64,000 nucleotides of DNA from Desulfobacteraceae bacterium (lineage in GTDB: Bacteria > Desulfobacterota > Desulfobacteria > Desulfobacterales > Desulfobacteraceae). The stretch is from assembly GCA_016743945.1 (NCBI GenBank), contig JADGFI010000003.1, positions 124,001 through 188,000 on the forward strand, written 5' to 3'. Positions 9,270 to 19,217 of the stretch are shown here, in pieces. Made by a program: the position numbers and the translations under genes. Within the stretch, counting starts at the first letter, position 1, and each line of letters starts with the position of its first letter. The notes under the pieces were generated by a model, which saw nothing but the letters and a program-made list of their open reading frames with translations, searched no databases and was not told where the DNA came from.

Positions 9270-9974
9270 ATGACCCGAAAAATTTTGATCATTGATGATG
9301 ATATCAAGTTAATTCACCTGCTGAAAGAATATCTGGAGGAAAATAACTTTAGGGTAGCGCATGCACTTGAAGGCGATCATGCCGTGGATGAGATAAATGC
9401 AAAGACACCGGATCTGATCATCCTGGATATCATGCTGCCGGGCAAAGACGGCCTTGAGGTATTAAAAGATATCCGCAAGGTTCACTCCCTTCCTGTGATC
9501 ATGTTAACGGCCAAGGGGGATGACACCGACCGGATCATCGGCCTGGAACTGGGAGCAGATGACTACCTGCCCAAACCCTTTAACCCCAGGGAGCTTCTGG
9601 CCAGAATCAAGGCAATTCTCCGGCGCCAGGATATTTTGACAGCGGAGGATTCCGGAGAAAATCTTCTCATTCGATGCAATAACATGATCTTAAACCGGGC
9701 AGCCCACACCATTAAAGTCAACAAAAAAAATGTTGATTTGTCCACCACAGAGTTCAATATTCTGGAAGTATTGATGAAAAATCCCAACACAGTACTCAGC
9801 CGGGACCAAATCATGAATCTTGCCCAGGGAAGGGATTTCATCGTCTTTGACAGGAGCATCGATATTCATATCAGCAGACTGCGGGCCAAAATTGAACGAG
9901 ACCCCGGATCCCCCAAACGGATCAAAACCATCTGGGGAACCGGTTATATGTTTGTGGATATTCCATGCGAATAA
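9270..9974 (+). CDS. OmpR-family response regulator
   Basis: This 234-residue DNA-binding regulator has a receiver domain with the acidic pocket IIDDD at the N-terminus, the phosphoryl-accepting Asp53 in LDIMLPGKDG and the conserved Lys in YLPKPFNPREL. A winged-helix output domain follows (LSTTEFNILEVLMKNPNTVL and IKTIWGTGYMF). The start at 9270 is chosen because GGAAGGAAGAG directly precedes it. Its stop overlaps the start of the histidine kinase. It resembles CpxR/RstA-type envelope-stress regulators, but its targets are unknown. Confidence 0.93.
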   Translation: MTRKILIIDDDIKLIHLLKEYLEENNFRVAHALEGDHAVDEINAKTPDLIILDIMLPGKDGLEVLKDIRKVHSLPVIMLTAKGDDTDRIIGLELGADDYLPKPFNPRELLARIKAILRRQDILTAEDSGENLLIRCNNMILNRAAHTIKVNKKNVDLSTTEFNILEVLMKNPNTVLSRDQIMNLAQGRDFIVFDRSIDIHISRLRAKIERDPGSPKRIKTIWGTGYMFVDIPCE

Positions 9975-11362
9975 AACGCCTGTATATAAAGATCCTCCTC
10001 TCTTTTTTGATGGTCCTTTTTGCTACCCTGGCCCTGATCCTTATCTTATTTACTACCCTGGGGGGAAGATCCTTTCAGGATTATCTTGATAAAAAAGCCT
10101 TTCCCAAACTTGAAATTTTCCAGGAAATGGTCCAGGAAAAAATAGATGACCACCCCCTCCTGCCCGTTGCCCGGAACTCGGATCTGAAAAAACAGCTGGA
10201 CACCTTTTCCTCGCTCTTTGATTTAAAAATTTGGATCAGTGATCCAGAAAAAGGAATTCAGTTAAAAACATTTAAAGCGCCTGTCAATATTTCCCAAAAA
10301 GGATTTCAACGCCAAATTCATCATGAAAACGGCATTACCCTCTATCATTTTATCCGGAAATGGAACCAATATTATGCCGTTGTCCCCATAAAGGAAGGGA
10401 ACAACGAGTTGCGGCTGCATCTTTCTTATGATACCCGGAATCCCGATCGGCCGGAAGGCCTTTTCCTGGTTGGCATATTGATCATCGGCGGGGTGGTGGC
10501 CCTTTTAATCATTCCCCTTGCCCGGCGGATCACCCGACGGGTCAACCAGCTGAATCGATCTGCCCTTGAATTTGCCAATGGCAACCTGTCCTGCAGGACA
10601 GATATCAAAGGCCATGACGAAATTGCCAAACTGGGCCATTCCTTTAATTTCATGGCAGACAAAATGGAAAAGATGATCCAGGGCAGCAAGGAATTGTCTG
10701 CCAACGTATCCCATGAACTTCGCAGCCCCCTTACCAGAATCCGGGTGTCCAAGGAATTAATTTTTGACAAGATAGACAAATTGGACAAAAAGGGGGCCAA
10801 ACAAGACATACACCGGTATATCCAAAATATGGAATCTGACATCCAGAGTCTGGACTCCCTGATTGACCAAGTGCTCAAGCTGTCTAAAATTAATTACCAG
10901 GAATCCGACCTCTCCTTGGAACGTTTTAATTTTAAAGAGTTCCTGGACAAAGTGCTGCACCAATACCATTCCATGCTCCAGCAAAAAAACATTGGGATAG
11001 CGCATGAATTTCCTGCTACAGTGCTGGTAAACCAGGACAAATCCGTTCTCAAAGCCATCCTCTCCAACCTGTTGGACAATGCCGTAAAATACACACCGGA
11101 AAACGGAACCATCTTAATCTCCCCCCTTCTTGCCTCTGGGCGAGGTTTGATTTTCACGGTGGCCAATACCTGCACCCCCCTGGACGACAAAGAGCTTAAA
11201 ATGATATTCAAACCCTTTTACAGAACCCGGGGAAATACCGCCCCTGGCTCGGGCCTGGGACTGACCATTGCAAAGCAACAGGTAAACCGGTGCAAAGGGC
11301 AGATAATTGCCCGGAATACATGGAACGGTCTGGCCTTTGAGGTCCGCCTGCCTGATCTATAA
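9965..11362 (+). CDS. Sensor histidine kinase, CpxA/BaeS-like
   Basis: This 465-residue inner-membrane kinase has an N-terminal membrane segment (ILLSFLMVLFATLALILILF), a periplasmic sensor of about 130 residues, a second membrane segment near residues 160-180, a HAMP linker and a HisKA domain with His250 in NVSHELRSPLTR. The C-terminal ATPase domain has the N box NLLDNAVKYT and the G box GSGLGLTIAKQQV. It overlaps its response regulator by ten bases, so the pair is cotranscribed. The stimulus is unknown; envelope stress is a reasonable guess from architecture alone. Confidence 0.92.
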   Translation: MRIKRLYIKILLSFLMVLFATLALILILFTTLGGRSFQDYLDKKAFPKLEIFQEMVQEKIDDHPLLPVARNSDLKKQLDTFSSLFDLKIWISDPEKGIQLKTFKAPVNISQKGFQRQIHHENGITLYHFIRKWNQYYAVVPIKEGNNELRLHLSYDTRNPDRPEGLFLVGILIIGGVVALLIIPLARRITRRVNQLNRSALEFANGNLSCRTDIKGHDEIAKLGHSFNFMADKMEKMIQGSKELSANVSHELRSPLTRIRVSKELIFDKIDKLDKKGAKQDIHRYIQNMESDIQSLDSLIDQVLKLSKINYQESDLSLERFNFKEFLDKVLHQYHSMLQQKNIGIAHEFPATVLVNQDKSVLKAILSNLLDNAVKYTPENGTILISPLLASGRGLIFTVANTCTPLDDKELKMIFKPFYRTRGNTAPGSGLGLTIAKQQVNRCKGQIIARNTWNGLAFEVRLPDL

Positions 11363-11369
11363 AACGGTG

Positions 11370-13226
11370 CTATAAAATTGCCAGCTGTTTTAAACATTCT
11401 TTTTTGGGGATACCCCTTTTATCAAATTTTCGGGTTCGGTAGTACTGGGCCTTCATTTTTTCCAAAGGAACCACCTTTTTTGTAACATCCGATGCCCGGC
11501 CCCGGACCAACAGACGAAGGGGCAAGACATCGTCCTTGGCATCAATCCCTTCCCGGGTGTTCATCAATCGTTCCAGAACATGGATCCGCTCCCCTGCCCG
11601 TAAAAATTCTCGTTTGGACAGACGGATACCCGTGGCGGCATTCCACAGCCCCTGGTACAAGGAGACATCAATGAGCTGGATGGCAAGGTCGGGCAGGTAT
11701 TGCATGAGCATTGCCAGCAAGGGTTTTGGGGTGTATTTGGAAAGCGGCGGCTCCAGAAGAAAGGAAAACATGGTAAACTGACAGGTTTGGAGAGAATTAA
11801 TACAACAGGTCAGATCTTCAAAAAATTTCACCCACTTGGCCTTGCCAAAGGCGGAATCGGGTTTCAGCAAATCCAGGTAAACCTCTTGGGCCACCATATA
11901 GGCGGACAGATGGCAGGCACCTCTGTTGGCAACGGCATAGGCCAGACCCTGACCAAATGATCCCCGGGGATCATAGGCCGCCATCTCAAGCCCCTTGACA
12001 TGGATGGCAAATTCTTTACCCCTGTACTTTTCAGACAAAGCCCTGGTACCCATGGCCATTTGCGCGCCAAATCCCCTCATAAATGCCATATCTTCAAGGG
12101 CCTGGTCAATGCCGGCCACCTGGCCAAAGGCAAGGTCACTTTTTACAAGCCCCTTTGCAGTTGCCTCCATCACCCAGGCAAGGGTACCACCGGCGGAGAT
12201 GGTATCGATCCCCAGGCGACCGCAAAGTCTGTTCCATTGGGCAATCTGGTCCAGATCAAAGATCCCCAGGCTGGTTCCCAAAAGCCCGATGGTTTCATAC
12301 TCAGGTGCAGACATCTCTTCCCCTGCAAAGGTTCCCTTGTGACCACAGCGGATGGTACAGGGTTTACAGGTATGGTGCCGGGTATCATGGTCCCTTGCCA
12401 TGGTCTGTCCAAACACCTGGACAGCCGCTTCATTTTGGCCGTCCTGAAAATTGTTCACCGGCAGGATCATGGCCTGGTTACAGGGTTCCACATTGGCACT
12501 GGTGCCATAATTTCGATATTGATCAGCGCTCAGGGGGTTCCGGTTGATATATCGGGTGGCGGTTTTACACAATTTTTTAAATTTGACGGGGTCATGGGGT
12601 TTTATGACAAAACTGCCCCCTGTGGCCACAATCGCCTTGATATTTTTCGCCCCCAGGACAGCCCCGATTCCCCCCCGGCCCAGAAACCTGTGACCTGATG
12701 CCAGGTTGGCAAATCTTACCTGATTTTCCCCGGCAGGCCCAATAACCAAAGACTTGGATAATTTTGTATCCAGGATAGACTGGACCTCGGGAATCTCTTT
12801 CCCCCAGAGGGCAGCTGCATTCTTGAACCCAACCCCCTGGTCTGTAATCTCAAGAATGGTGGGGGCATCTGCCCTGCCGGTGATGATCAACCCGTCCCAT
12901 CCAGCCGTCTTAAACGCCATACCAAAAGGCCCCCCGCAGGAAGAAGCCACCATGATGCCTGTCAGGGGAGATTTGGTGATGGCCTCAAACCGGCCGGAAC
13001 AAGGTGCCCCGGTACCCATGAGGACCCCGGGCATAAAAGCAATATAATTGTCCGGGCCCAGGGGGGCAACCCCGGGTGTCATCCGATCATAGAGCAGCTT
13101 TAATCCCAGCCCCTTGGCCCCCAGATAATGGCGCCGCAACGATTCCGGAACCATATACGTGGTAATCGTTTTTTTTTGAAGATCCACCTCCAGGATTTTA
13201 TTGGAACACCCGAATATTTTTTCCAT
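11370..13226 (-). CDS. Aldehyde:ferredoxin oxidoreductase
   Basis: This roughly 618-residue enzyme belongs to the tungsten- or molybdenum-pterin aldehyde:ferredoxin oxidoreductase (AOR) family. It oxidises aldehydes to acids, or runs in reverse, with ferredoxin as electron partner. Visible marks are the N-terminal domain start (ILEVDLQKKTI), the block GPAGENQVRFANLASG and the Cys-rich CKPCTIRCG that binds a [4Fe-4S] cluster. An ATG at 13226 is preferred because GGGGGGG lies eight bases upstream; an ATG at 13253 also opens the frame. It converges with the histidine kinase gene. The MalT-like regulator upstream on the same strand may control it. Confidence 0.9.
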   Translation of the reverse strand: MEKIFGCSNKILEVDLQKKTITTYMVPESLRRHYLGAKGLGLKLLYDRMTPGVAPLGPDNYIAFMPGVLMGTGAPCSGRFEAITKSPLTGIMVASSCGGPFGMAFKTAGWDGLIITGRADAPTILEITDQGVGFKNAAALWGKEIPEVQSILDTKLSKSLVIGPAGENQVRFANLASGHRFLGRGGIGAVLGAKNIKAIVATGGSFVIKPHDPVKFKKLCKTATRYINRNPLSADQYRNYGTSANVEPCNQAMILPVNNFQDGQNEAAVQVFGQTMARDHDTRHHTCKPCTIRCGHKGTFAGEEMSAPEYETIGLLGTSLGIFDLDQIAQWNRLCGRLGIDTISAGGTLAWVMEATAKGLVKSDLAFGQVAGIDQALEDMAFMRGFGAQMAMGTRALSEKYRGKEFAIHVKGLEMAAYDPRGSFGQGLAYAVANRGACHLSAYMVAQEVYLDLLKPDSAFGKAKWVKFFEDLTCCINSLQTCQFTMFSFLLEPPLSKYTPKPLLAMLMQYLPDLAIQLIDVSLYQGLWNAATGIRLSKREFLRAGERIHVLERLMNTREGIDAKDDVLPLRLLVRGRASDVTKKVVPLEKMKAQYYRTRKFDKRGIPKKECLKQLAIL

Positions 13227-13333
13227 GTGTTGCCCCCCCTTTTTTGATATCAATTTAGTATCAGACCCATAACAATTCGCGAACTATTTTAAAAACGTTG
13301 TTTTGCACCGTAACCCCGGTTAGGCAACACTAC

Positions 13334-13373
13334 AAAAAAACGTCTTAAAACAAAAGAAATTTATTATAAGACG
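13334..13373 (-). terminator. Rho-independent terminator after the MalT-like regulator
   Basis: On the minus strand, CGTCTTA pairs with TAAGACG (arms at 13367-13373 and 13341-13347) across a 19-base loop and is followed by seven T (A run at 13334-13340). It lies 17 bases after the regulator stop codon and before the AOR gene, so the two may be separate transcripts. Confidence 0.6.
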
Positions 13374-13389
13374 CCTGAGTCCACCTGCT

Positions 13390-16300
13390 TCAGGCAGAAA
13401 TAAGCTGGTTGTATAATCTCTTTGTCTCGTCACTGACCTTGCAATCAAGCTCCGTTTTTATGGTCTCTTTGAATTTTTCATAGATTTGGATAATCATGGG
13501 CCTATTACCGGTCAACGCATGGTAATTCATCAGTCGCCGGATAATGGTTTCGGCATAGCGGTCATTGCGAAGATAGGTATTTGCTGCCCGAATGCAGCTT
13601 GAATAATCTTTCTGGAATTCATGGTATTCGATGATTTTCTTCAGGACGATCAGATACGCCTGCTTATATCGGTCCCGTTCATTCGCGCACCAGTCCTCAA
13701 AAGGATCTTCCTCCAGAAAATCACCCCTGTAAAGGGTGACGGCTTTTTTAAAATGACCCATGGCTGTTTTTCGGTCCTTTGCCTGTTTTCCCAACTCAAT
13801 TTCTTGTTCAAAGGTTTCAATATCCACCCGGCCCTTTGCCCCGACGTCAATACGATAGGCCTGACCGGATCTTAGGATATAAGAAGATCTGATTCCCTTT
13901 GATATACGAGGTTCCAGAATTTTTCTCAGGGCAGCCATTGCCACATGGAACCGCTGGGCACTTTTTTTGGGATCCTCCTCGGGCCACACCAACTCCATTA
14001 AAATTTCCTTGTCCAGATACCCCTTGTGGCGCATGGCAGCCAGGTATTTAAAAAGCGTCCTGGCCTTTTTGCTTTTCCATTTATCGGCGGTAATTTCCTG
14101 ATCCCCCACAAAAAGCCTGAACTGCTCAAAAAAGCAAACCCGGATGGGAGGGGGCGGCAATCTGGGGATCAAGGCCAGAATTTCAGCGGCTGACCGTTGA
14201 AGGCATTTTCTTCCATGGTGTTGAAATCCTGTCATCTGTTTTTCAACCCTGGCATTCCCCATTGCCATAAAAATTTTTTGAAGATACAATTTCATTGTTC
14301 CCATGGAATAAAGTTCCAAAAGAAGGGGGATGATCCAGTCTGCTTCAGCTACAATCCAGGCATCAAAGGACTCTTCTTCACTGATTTTCAGGCTGTATAC
14401 CATATATTTATGGGCGGTTTCCCAATGGCCTCGTTCCCAATAGTAACGGGCAAAAATTCTGGATACCCAGGAGATATGCCACCCTGAGTAAACAAGCTTT
14501 TGTTCTGCATCTTTTAAAAGTCCCATGGCTTCTGGCACCTTTTCCCTTTTGAAAAATAATAATTGGGCCAGGGCCAGGTTCAGTTCATTCTTGATAAGGG
14601 GCATATCATTTTCCCGGAGGGTATCGATTCCCCTGCGCAAACTTTTTTCAGCACCCAGGATATCTTTTTTTCGAAGACATGCCCGGTGCATCACCAGAAA
14701 TGCCTGGGCCACACCACCGGGAAAAGCGCTGCCCGCAAATGACTGCAGGCTTTTTTGGCAGTCATCAAATGCCTGATCCAACTGAACCTGGGTAATCTCT
14801 TGCATTTCAAGACAATTTTTGGCCCGCAACAATCGTAAAAAATCGGAATATTCATCATAGACCCCTTTTCCCCGGGCCATGGCAAGCCCTTCCATGGCAG
14901 CGTCCATCCCCCTGGAAAAAAGACCCAGATAAAAACAGGAATAGGAAATCAGAAAATAGCTGGAAAAAAGGAACCGGTATTGCCCGACAGATTCAAACAG
15001 TCCCTTTGAGTCCTCCCCGGATTCCATGGCTTTCTGGTATCCCCCGGAAAAAACATACCGATACCCCTGGGCTACAGAGATCCACCCCCGCCCCATTTTC
15101 AACGCTGTTTCATCGTCCAGATCCGCCAAAAGGGCGATGGCTTTCTTGGCATATTTATCCGCATCAGAGGTTCTCTGAAAAAGGGCCAAAACCCGGATCA
15201 GATATCCAAGGGCAATGATGGTGAGATAGGGATCCAGGGCATCCTTCACCAAAATTTTCTTGTACGCCTGTTCCGATTGTTTCAGCTCTCCGGTTGCAAG
15301 ATAGTATTCGGCAAGTTCCATGAGGCAGAGGCATTCCCCTTGTTCATCCTTCTGGCTGCGAAAGACCTTTAACACTTTTTCATAGGCCTTGACTGCCAGC
15401 TGTAACTGACGGCACAATCCCAGGTACCCGGCCTCAAGGTATTGAAACCAGGGCTCTTCATCCATGTAATGGGCTGGTATCACTGACAATAACGATTTTA
15501 CCATCTGGGGGCGGTCCTGTTTGATGATGGGCCTTGCAAACCGGTTCAGCAAACGGGAGGCATCCCCAATGTTTCCGGCCTTGAGATGGTGTTGCAATGC
15601 TTGCCGGCCATCATCCTTTTGTTCATATAAAATGGCGGCCTCGCTATAGAGTCGATTGATTTCTTCCGGTTCCAGCCGGGCCTTGAGCCTTTCCTGTAAA
15701 AATTCTTGAAACAGATGGTGATAAAAAAAGTTTTCCCTGTTCTCATCCACAGAAAAGGTAAAAAAATGACCATCCTCCAGGTCCCATAAAATGGTTCTGG
15801 CATTTTCAATGTTTAAAAACCGATTGCAAAAATTGATGTGAAGCCTGGAAAGGATGGAGGTTTTGATCATGAATGTCTGTTTCTCAGCGGGCAGCAGATC
15901 AAATACATTTTCCTTCAAATAATTAAAAATATGACGCTGGGCGCCGTTGAAACAGGCAATGGCTTCCCCCACTTCAGGACCTGTCTGTCGTCTCAGGGAT
16001 TGATAAAACAAAACAAGTCCCGATACCCAGCCCCCTGTTTTATGGTGAAGGGTCTCAACATATTGTTCCGGCAATACAATATCAAACAATTGGGCATACA
16101 GCTGTTTGATCTCATCTGTGGTAAATGCCAGATCTGCCTCAACAATCTGGTTCACCTGCCGGTCTGCCATGAGCCGGGATAATTTAAGGGCCGGAAGAGC
16201 CCGGCTGATAAGGATCAAATGAAAGCACGGGCAAAACCTTTCCAGAAGCGATTGCAAAAAAGTATTAATTTCACAATTTTTACCAAGGAGGTGGTAATCA

Positions 16301-16674
16301 TCCAGCACCAAAAACAAATCCGAGGTCACATGGGACGCCAGTTGAACTGAAAACAGGTCCCCTATTACCGTAAGATCCTGTTCCCATACCCCTTGATCCT
16401 TCCAGAATTTTGGATAATATCCCTGGATTCCCTTGACAAAGCACCTGATGAATCCCACAAAATCCCTAGCCGCCGAATCGGAACGACACCAGATAAAATG
16501 CAGACAAAGACGGTCCATGGCCTGGGCCATAAGCGTTGTTTTCCCGTATCCGGGACCGGCAATAACAAGGGTTAGTTTTTTTGGAGGGATCCTATCCAGT
16601 ACCGGGTTCAACCGGGGTCTTGATATGGCGTCGGATGCATGGGGAGCAACTAATTTTGACATCAGGGGTTCCAT
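13390..16674 (-). CDS. MalT-like ATPase / BTAD hybrid transcriptional activator
   Basis: This protein of about 1094 residues combines parts of two regulator families. The N-terminal third is a MalT/LuxR-type signal-transduction ATPase: it opens KLVAPHASDAISRPRL, has a Walker A at residues 40-47 (GPGYGKTT) and a Walker B-like block LFLVLDDYHLL. A long alpha-helical TPR-like middle follows. Instead of a LuxR helix-turn-helix, the C-terminus has an OmpR-like winged helix (KARTLFKYLAAMRHKG) and a BTAD domain as in SARP activators. The start at 16674 is chosen by alignment with MalT-family openings. It lies divergent to a sodium symporter and upstream of AOR; those are its likely targets. Confidence 0.85.
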   Translation of the reverse strand: MEPLMSKLVAPHASDAISRPRLNPVLDRIPPKKLTLVIAGPGYGKTTLMAQAMDRLCLHFIWCRSDSAARDFVGFIRCFVKGIQGYYPKFWKDQGVWEQDLTVIGDLFSVQLASHVTSDLFLVLDDYHLLGKNCEINTFLQSLLERFCPCFHLILISRALPALKLSRLMADRQVNQIVEADLAFTTDEIKQLYAQLFDIVLPEQYVETLHHKTGGWVSGLVLFYQSLRRQTGPEVGEAIACFNGAQRHIFNYLKENVFDLLPAEKQTFMIKTSILSRLHINFCNRFLNIENARTILWDLEDGHFFTFSVDENRENFFYHHLFQEFLQERLKARLEPEEINRLYSEAAILYEQKDDGRQALQHHLKAGNIGDASRLLNRFARPIIKQDRPQMVKSLLSVIPAHYMDEEPWFQYLEAGYLGLCRQLQLAVKAYEKVLKVFRSQKDEQGECLCLMELAEYYLATGELKQSEQAYKKILVKDALDPYLTIIALGYLIRVLALFQRTSDADKYAKKAIALLADLDDETALKMGRGWISVAQGYRYVFSGGYQKAMESGEDSKGLFESVGQYRFLFSSYFLISYSCFYLGLFSRGMDAAMEGLAMARGKGVYDEYSDFLRLLRAKNCLEMQEITQVQLDQAFDDCQKSLQSFAGSAFPGGVAQAFLVMHRACLRKKDILGAEKSLRRGIDTLRENDMPLIKNELNLALAQLLFFKREKVPEAMGLLKDAEQKLVYSGWHISWVSRIFARYYWERGHWETAHKYMVYSLKISEEESFDAWIVAEADWIIPLLLELYSMGTMKLYLQKIFMAMGNARVEKQMTGFQHHGRKCLQRSAAEILALIPRLPPPPIRVCFFEQFRLFVGDQEITADKWKSKKARTLFKYLAAMRHKGYLDKEILMELVWPEEDPKKSAQRFHVAMAALRKILEPRISKGIRSSYILRSGQAYRIDVGAKGRVDIETFEQEIELGKQAKDRKTAMGHFKKAVTLYRGDFLEEDPFEDWCANERDRYKQAYLIVLKKIIEYHEFQKDYSSCIRAANTYLRNDRYAETIIRRLMNYHALTGNRPMIIQIYEKFKETIKTELDCKVSDETKRLYNQLISA

Positions 16675-17117
16675 ATAATTTTCACATTCTCCAAAAAAAA
16701 TACAGGTGTCAAATGGACAATTGCAAACAGCAAAGAGAATGTACCGTTCAGAAAAAAATGAGTGGCCAGACATGGGGAAATGAGTATTTTTCGACTATAT
16801 CTGGATCAGCCGCCAACTGGCAAGAGAAAAAAGAAGAAACAAACCCAAAATTTAGTCTTTTTTTAAGTCTGGATTAAGACAAAATTAATTTGCAGGGTAT
16901 ATAAAAGAGACCATCTGATTTCCATCTGCAATTTTTTCCTAGTTCTTTGGGACAAAAAAAGTCCACCACACGAGCTCTCGCAACTGAAACGCGTATTCCC
17001 ACCATAACTTTATACCAGGAAAAGGGGGTGATTACATCAATGGGGACAACCCCATGTATGACACCATCGCATTTTCGCGATTCGATCAACTCAAATTTTG
17101 ATAGAGGAGAAAAAATT
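16675..17117. promoter_or_regulatory. Divergent promoter region between the MalT-like regulator and the symporter
   Basis: This 443-base stretch separates two divergent genes. I see no gene-like frame with support. It holds a small palindrome-like element (TCGC/GCGA arms near 17067-17080), AT-rich blocks that could be sigma-70 promoters, and the GAGGAG ribosome-binding site of the symporter at 17104-17109. No -24/-12 element was found. Confidence 0.45.
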
Positions 17118-18905
17118 ATGGAACCGAGAACCTGGGTCTTTCTATTGTTGGGGATCTATATTATCTATTGTTTCTGGTGGGGACTGCGGGGATTTTTCAC
17201 GGAAAAAACCGCCTCGGGGTATGGTATCGCAGGACGCTCCATCCCCTTTGTTGCGTTTCTAATGGCGGCCACGGCCGCCTCATTTTCCGGATGGACATTT
17301 GTGGGACATCCGGGATTGATCTGGAGTGCGGGGCTGGTATATGCCTTTGCTTCCATGTACGTTCTCACCATTCCCATCACCGGGACCTTTTTTGCCAAGC
17401 GGAACTGGCTCATGGGAAAACGCTACGGGTTTATCACCCCGGGGGACATGTTCGCTTATTACTACAACAATGAAGCCGTCCGATGGCTGACGGTTATTGC
17501 GGCATTTTTATATTCTATTTTTTATTCAGGGCTCCAGCTGATTACCGCGGCAAAATTATTCTATTGGGTGGCGGGCATCCCCACCAACTACGGCCTTATT
17601 TTCATTGCCTTTATTGTCTGGTTCTATGTGGTCACCGGCGGTCTTAAAGCCAGTACCTGGGTCGGGGTTGTCCAGTTCTGTCTTTTGGTAACCGGTATTG
17701 TCCTGCTGGGATTCTATGTCCTCAAATCCGACCTCATCGGCGGATGGTCCGGTCTCACCGCCTCCATTGCCACCCTGGACGCCAAATATACCAGTGTACC
17801 CGGCCTGATTCATTTCGGTCTCGGCACCGGCGGCTGGACCGCGGTCATGATTCTGACCTATATGTTTGCCCTCATGGGGATCCAATCTTCTCCTGCCTTT
17901 ACCCTGTGGAATTTCGGCATGGCAAACCCGAAAGCCCTGGCCTGGCAGCAGGTCTTCATGTCCACCTTTGTGGTGGGCATCTGCCTCTTCTTTTTCACGG
18001 CCTTCCAGGGAATGGGTGCCAGAATCCTTCAAATGGCCGGAGAGATCGCCCCCAAGGTGGACTCAGATGTCGTACCCATGCTCATGGTTAAATTTTTACC
18101 GGGACCTGTCCTGGGAATTGTTTTCCTAGGGGCCATTGCCGCCATCCACTCCACGGCAGCCCCCTATATCGGCACCGGCGGCACCATTATTCAGCGAGAT
18201 TTCTGGTGGCGGTATGTCAGAAAACAGAGCGGATCCCACAAGGAACAGATCTGGACCAACCGGATTTTTGCCACCATCCTTGCCGGGGCAGCCGTGGTGG
18301 TCAGCCTGACCTCAACCGACGCCATTGTCATGATCGGCGGATTTGCCACGGCCTTTGGCACCATCATGTATCTGGCCCTCATGGGCGTTCACTGGGGATT
18401 TAAATTTCCCAGCATCGGGGTGGTTCTGGGGCTTATCTCCGCCATTGTGGTCTGTTTCATCACCTATTATATTTATCAGTATCCCCTGTCCATCCACACG
18501 GCGGGCTGGGGAATCTTCACCGCCCTTGGGGTGGCCTATCTTTGCCGGGGACTTGGGTTTAAAGATTCAGACGAGACAATTGCCCGGCAACGAGAGGTCC
18601 GGGAATGGCTGGACAGCATAGATGGCCCCTCTGAAAACGGAAGAAAATGGCGCAAACGTATGAAAATTCTGGTTCCGATCTGGTTTCTCATGGCACTTGG
18701 GCCAGGCGTTCTCATCGGCAACACCGCCTTTACCTTCTGCGGCTTTCCCGCCATCTGGTCCTGGCAGATTGTCTGGTGGATCGTCGGGATTGTGATGATG
18801 TGGGCCCTTTGCTTTAAAGCGGAAATGGCCACCACCTCGGAAGAACAAATAAGGCGGGCAGACATTGAAACCATGGATGTGACCAAGGAAGCAGATCCCG
18901 CATAA
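17118..18905 (+). CDS. Sodium:solute symporter (SSS family)
   Basis: This 595-residue integral membrane protein has more than twelve hydrophobic segments and reads as a member of the SSS family (the PutP/PanF fold), which uses a sodium gradient to import organic solutes. Family-like features include GIAGRSIPFVAFLMAATAAS near the N-terminus, the GGLKASTWVGVVQF block, and GAIAAIHSTAAPYIGTGGTI in the middle. The start at 17118 follows GAGGAG at ideal spacing. A 28-residue membrane peptide is encoded just downstream. The divergent MalT-like activator probably controls it. The substrate cannot be stated; acetate, other short acids or amino acids are possible. Confidence 0.9.
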   Translation: MEPRTWVFLLLGIYIIYCFWWGLRGFFTEKTASGYGIAGRSIPFVAFLMAATAASFSGWTFVGHPGLIWSAGLVYAFASMYVLTIPITGTFFAKRNWLMGKRYGFITPGDMFAYYYNNEAVRWLTVIAAFLYSIFYSGLQLITAAKLFYWVAGIPTNYGLIFIAFIVWFYVVTGGLKASTWVGVVQFCLLVTGIVLLGFYVLKSDLIGGWSGLTASIATLDAKYTSVPGLIHFGLGTGGWTAVMILTYMFALMGIQSSPAFTLWNFGMANPKALAWQQVFMSTFVVGICLFFFTAFQGMGARILQMAGEIAPKVDSDVVPMLMVKFLPGPVLGIVFLGAIAAIHSTAAPYIGTGGTIIQRDFWWRYVRKQSGSHKEQIWTNRIFATILAGAAVVVSLTSTDAIVMIGGFATAFGTIMYLALMGVHWGFKFPSIGVVLGLISAIVVCFITYYIYQYPLSIHTAGWGIFTALGVAYLCRGLGFKDSDETIARQREVREWLDSIDGPSENGRKWRKRMKILVPIWFLMALGPGVLIGNTAFTFCGFPAIWSWQIVWWIVGIVMMWALCFKAEMATTSEEQIRRADIETMDVTKEADPA

Positions 18906-18935
18906 AGACAAATTTTTAAAAAAAAGGAGACTATC

Positions 18936-19022
18936 ATGGCATTGGAAGATAAATATTTAATTGGCACATTGATATTTTGCATCCTGTTCACAGCCTCTTT
19001 TGGCTGGGGATGGTGGGGATAA
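18936..19022 (+). CDS. 28-residue membrane peptide, putative symporter accessory protein
   Basis: A short gene starts 30 bases after the symporter stop with a strong AAAAAGGAGA ribosome-binding site. It encodes 28 residues: a short charged start (MALEDKYLI), then one hydrophobic helix (GTLIFCILFTASFGWGWWG) rich in Trp and Gly at the end. It is followed directly by a terminator, so it is the last gene of the symporter transcript. Tiny one-helix proteins are known next to SSS-family symporters and are thought to be accessory subunits. I place it there from size, helix and position. Confidence 0.72.
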   Translation: MALEDKYLIGTLIFCILFTASFGWGWWG

Positions 19023-19059
19023 TTGAGTTGATCGGGCAATTTTAAAAATCCCCTTACAC

Positions 19060-19098
19060 AGAGGACCCTGGGATTTCCTCCCCAGGGCCCTCTACATT
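19060..19098 (+). terminator. Rho-independent terminator of the symporter operon
   Basis: AGAGGACCCTGGG (19060-19072) pairs with CCCAGGGCCCTCT (19081-19093) with one mismatch and an eight-base loop, followed by ACATTTTTG. It lies 37 bases after the stop codon of the small membrane peptide. Confidence 0.75.
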
Positions 19099-19217
19099 TT
19101 TGCATCGCTTTTGGGTGAGATGCCGCTTGGAAAAAGATCCCCCCGACCTTGGTTCGGCCCGGCGGGCCATCATAAATCACCAGAAAAAACGGATCCGGCC
19201 TTGAAAGCAAAGGGAAA

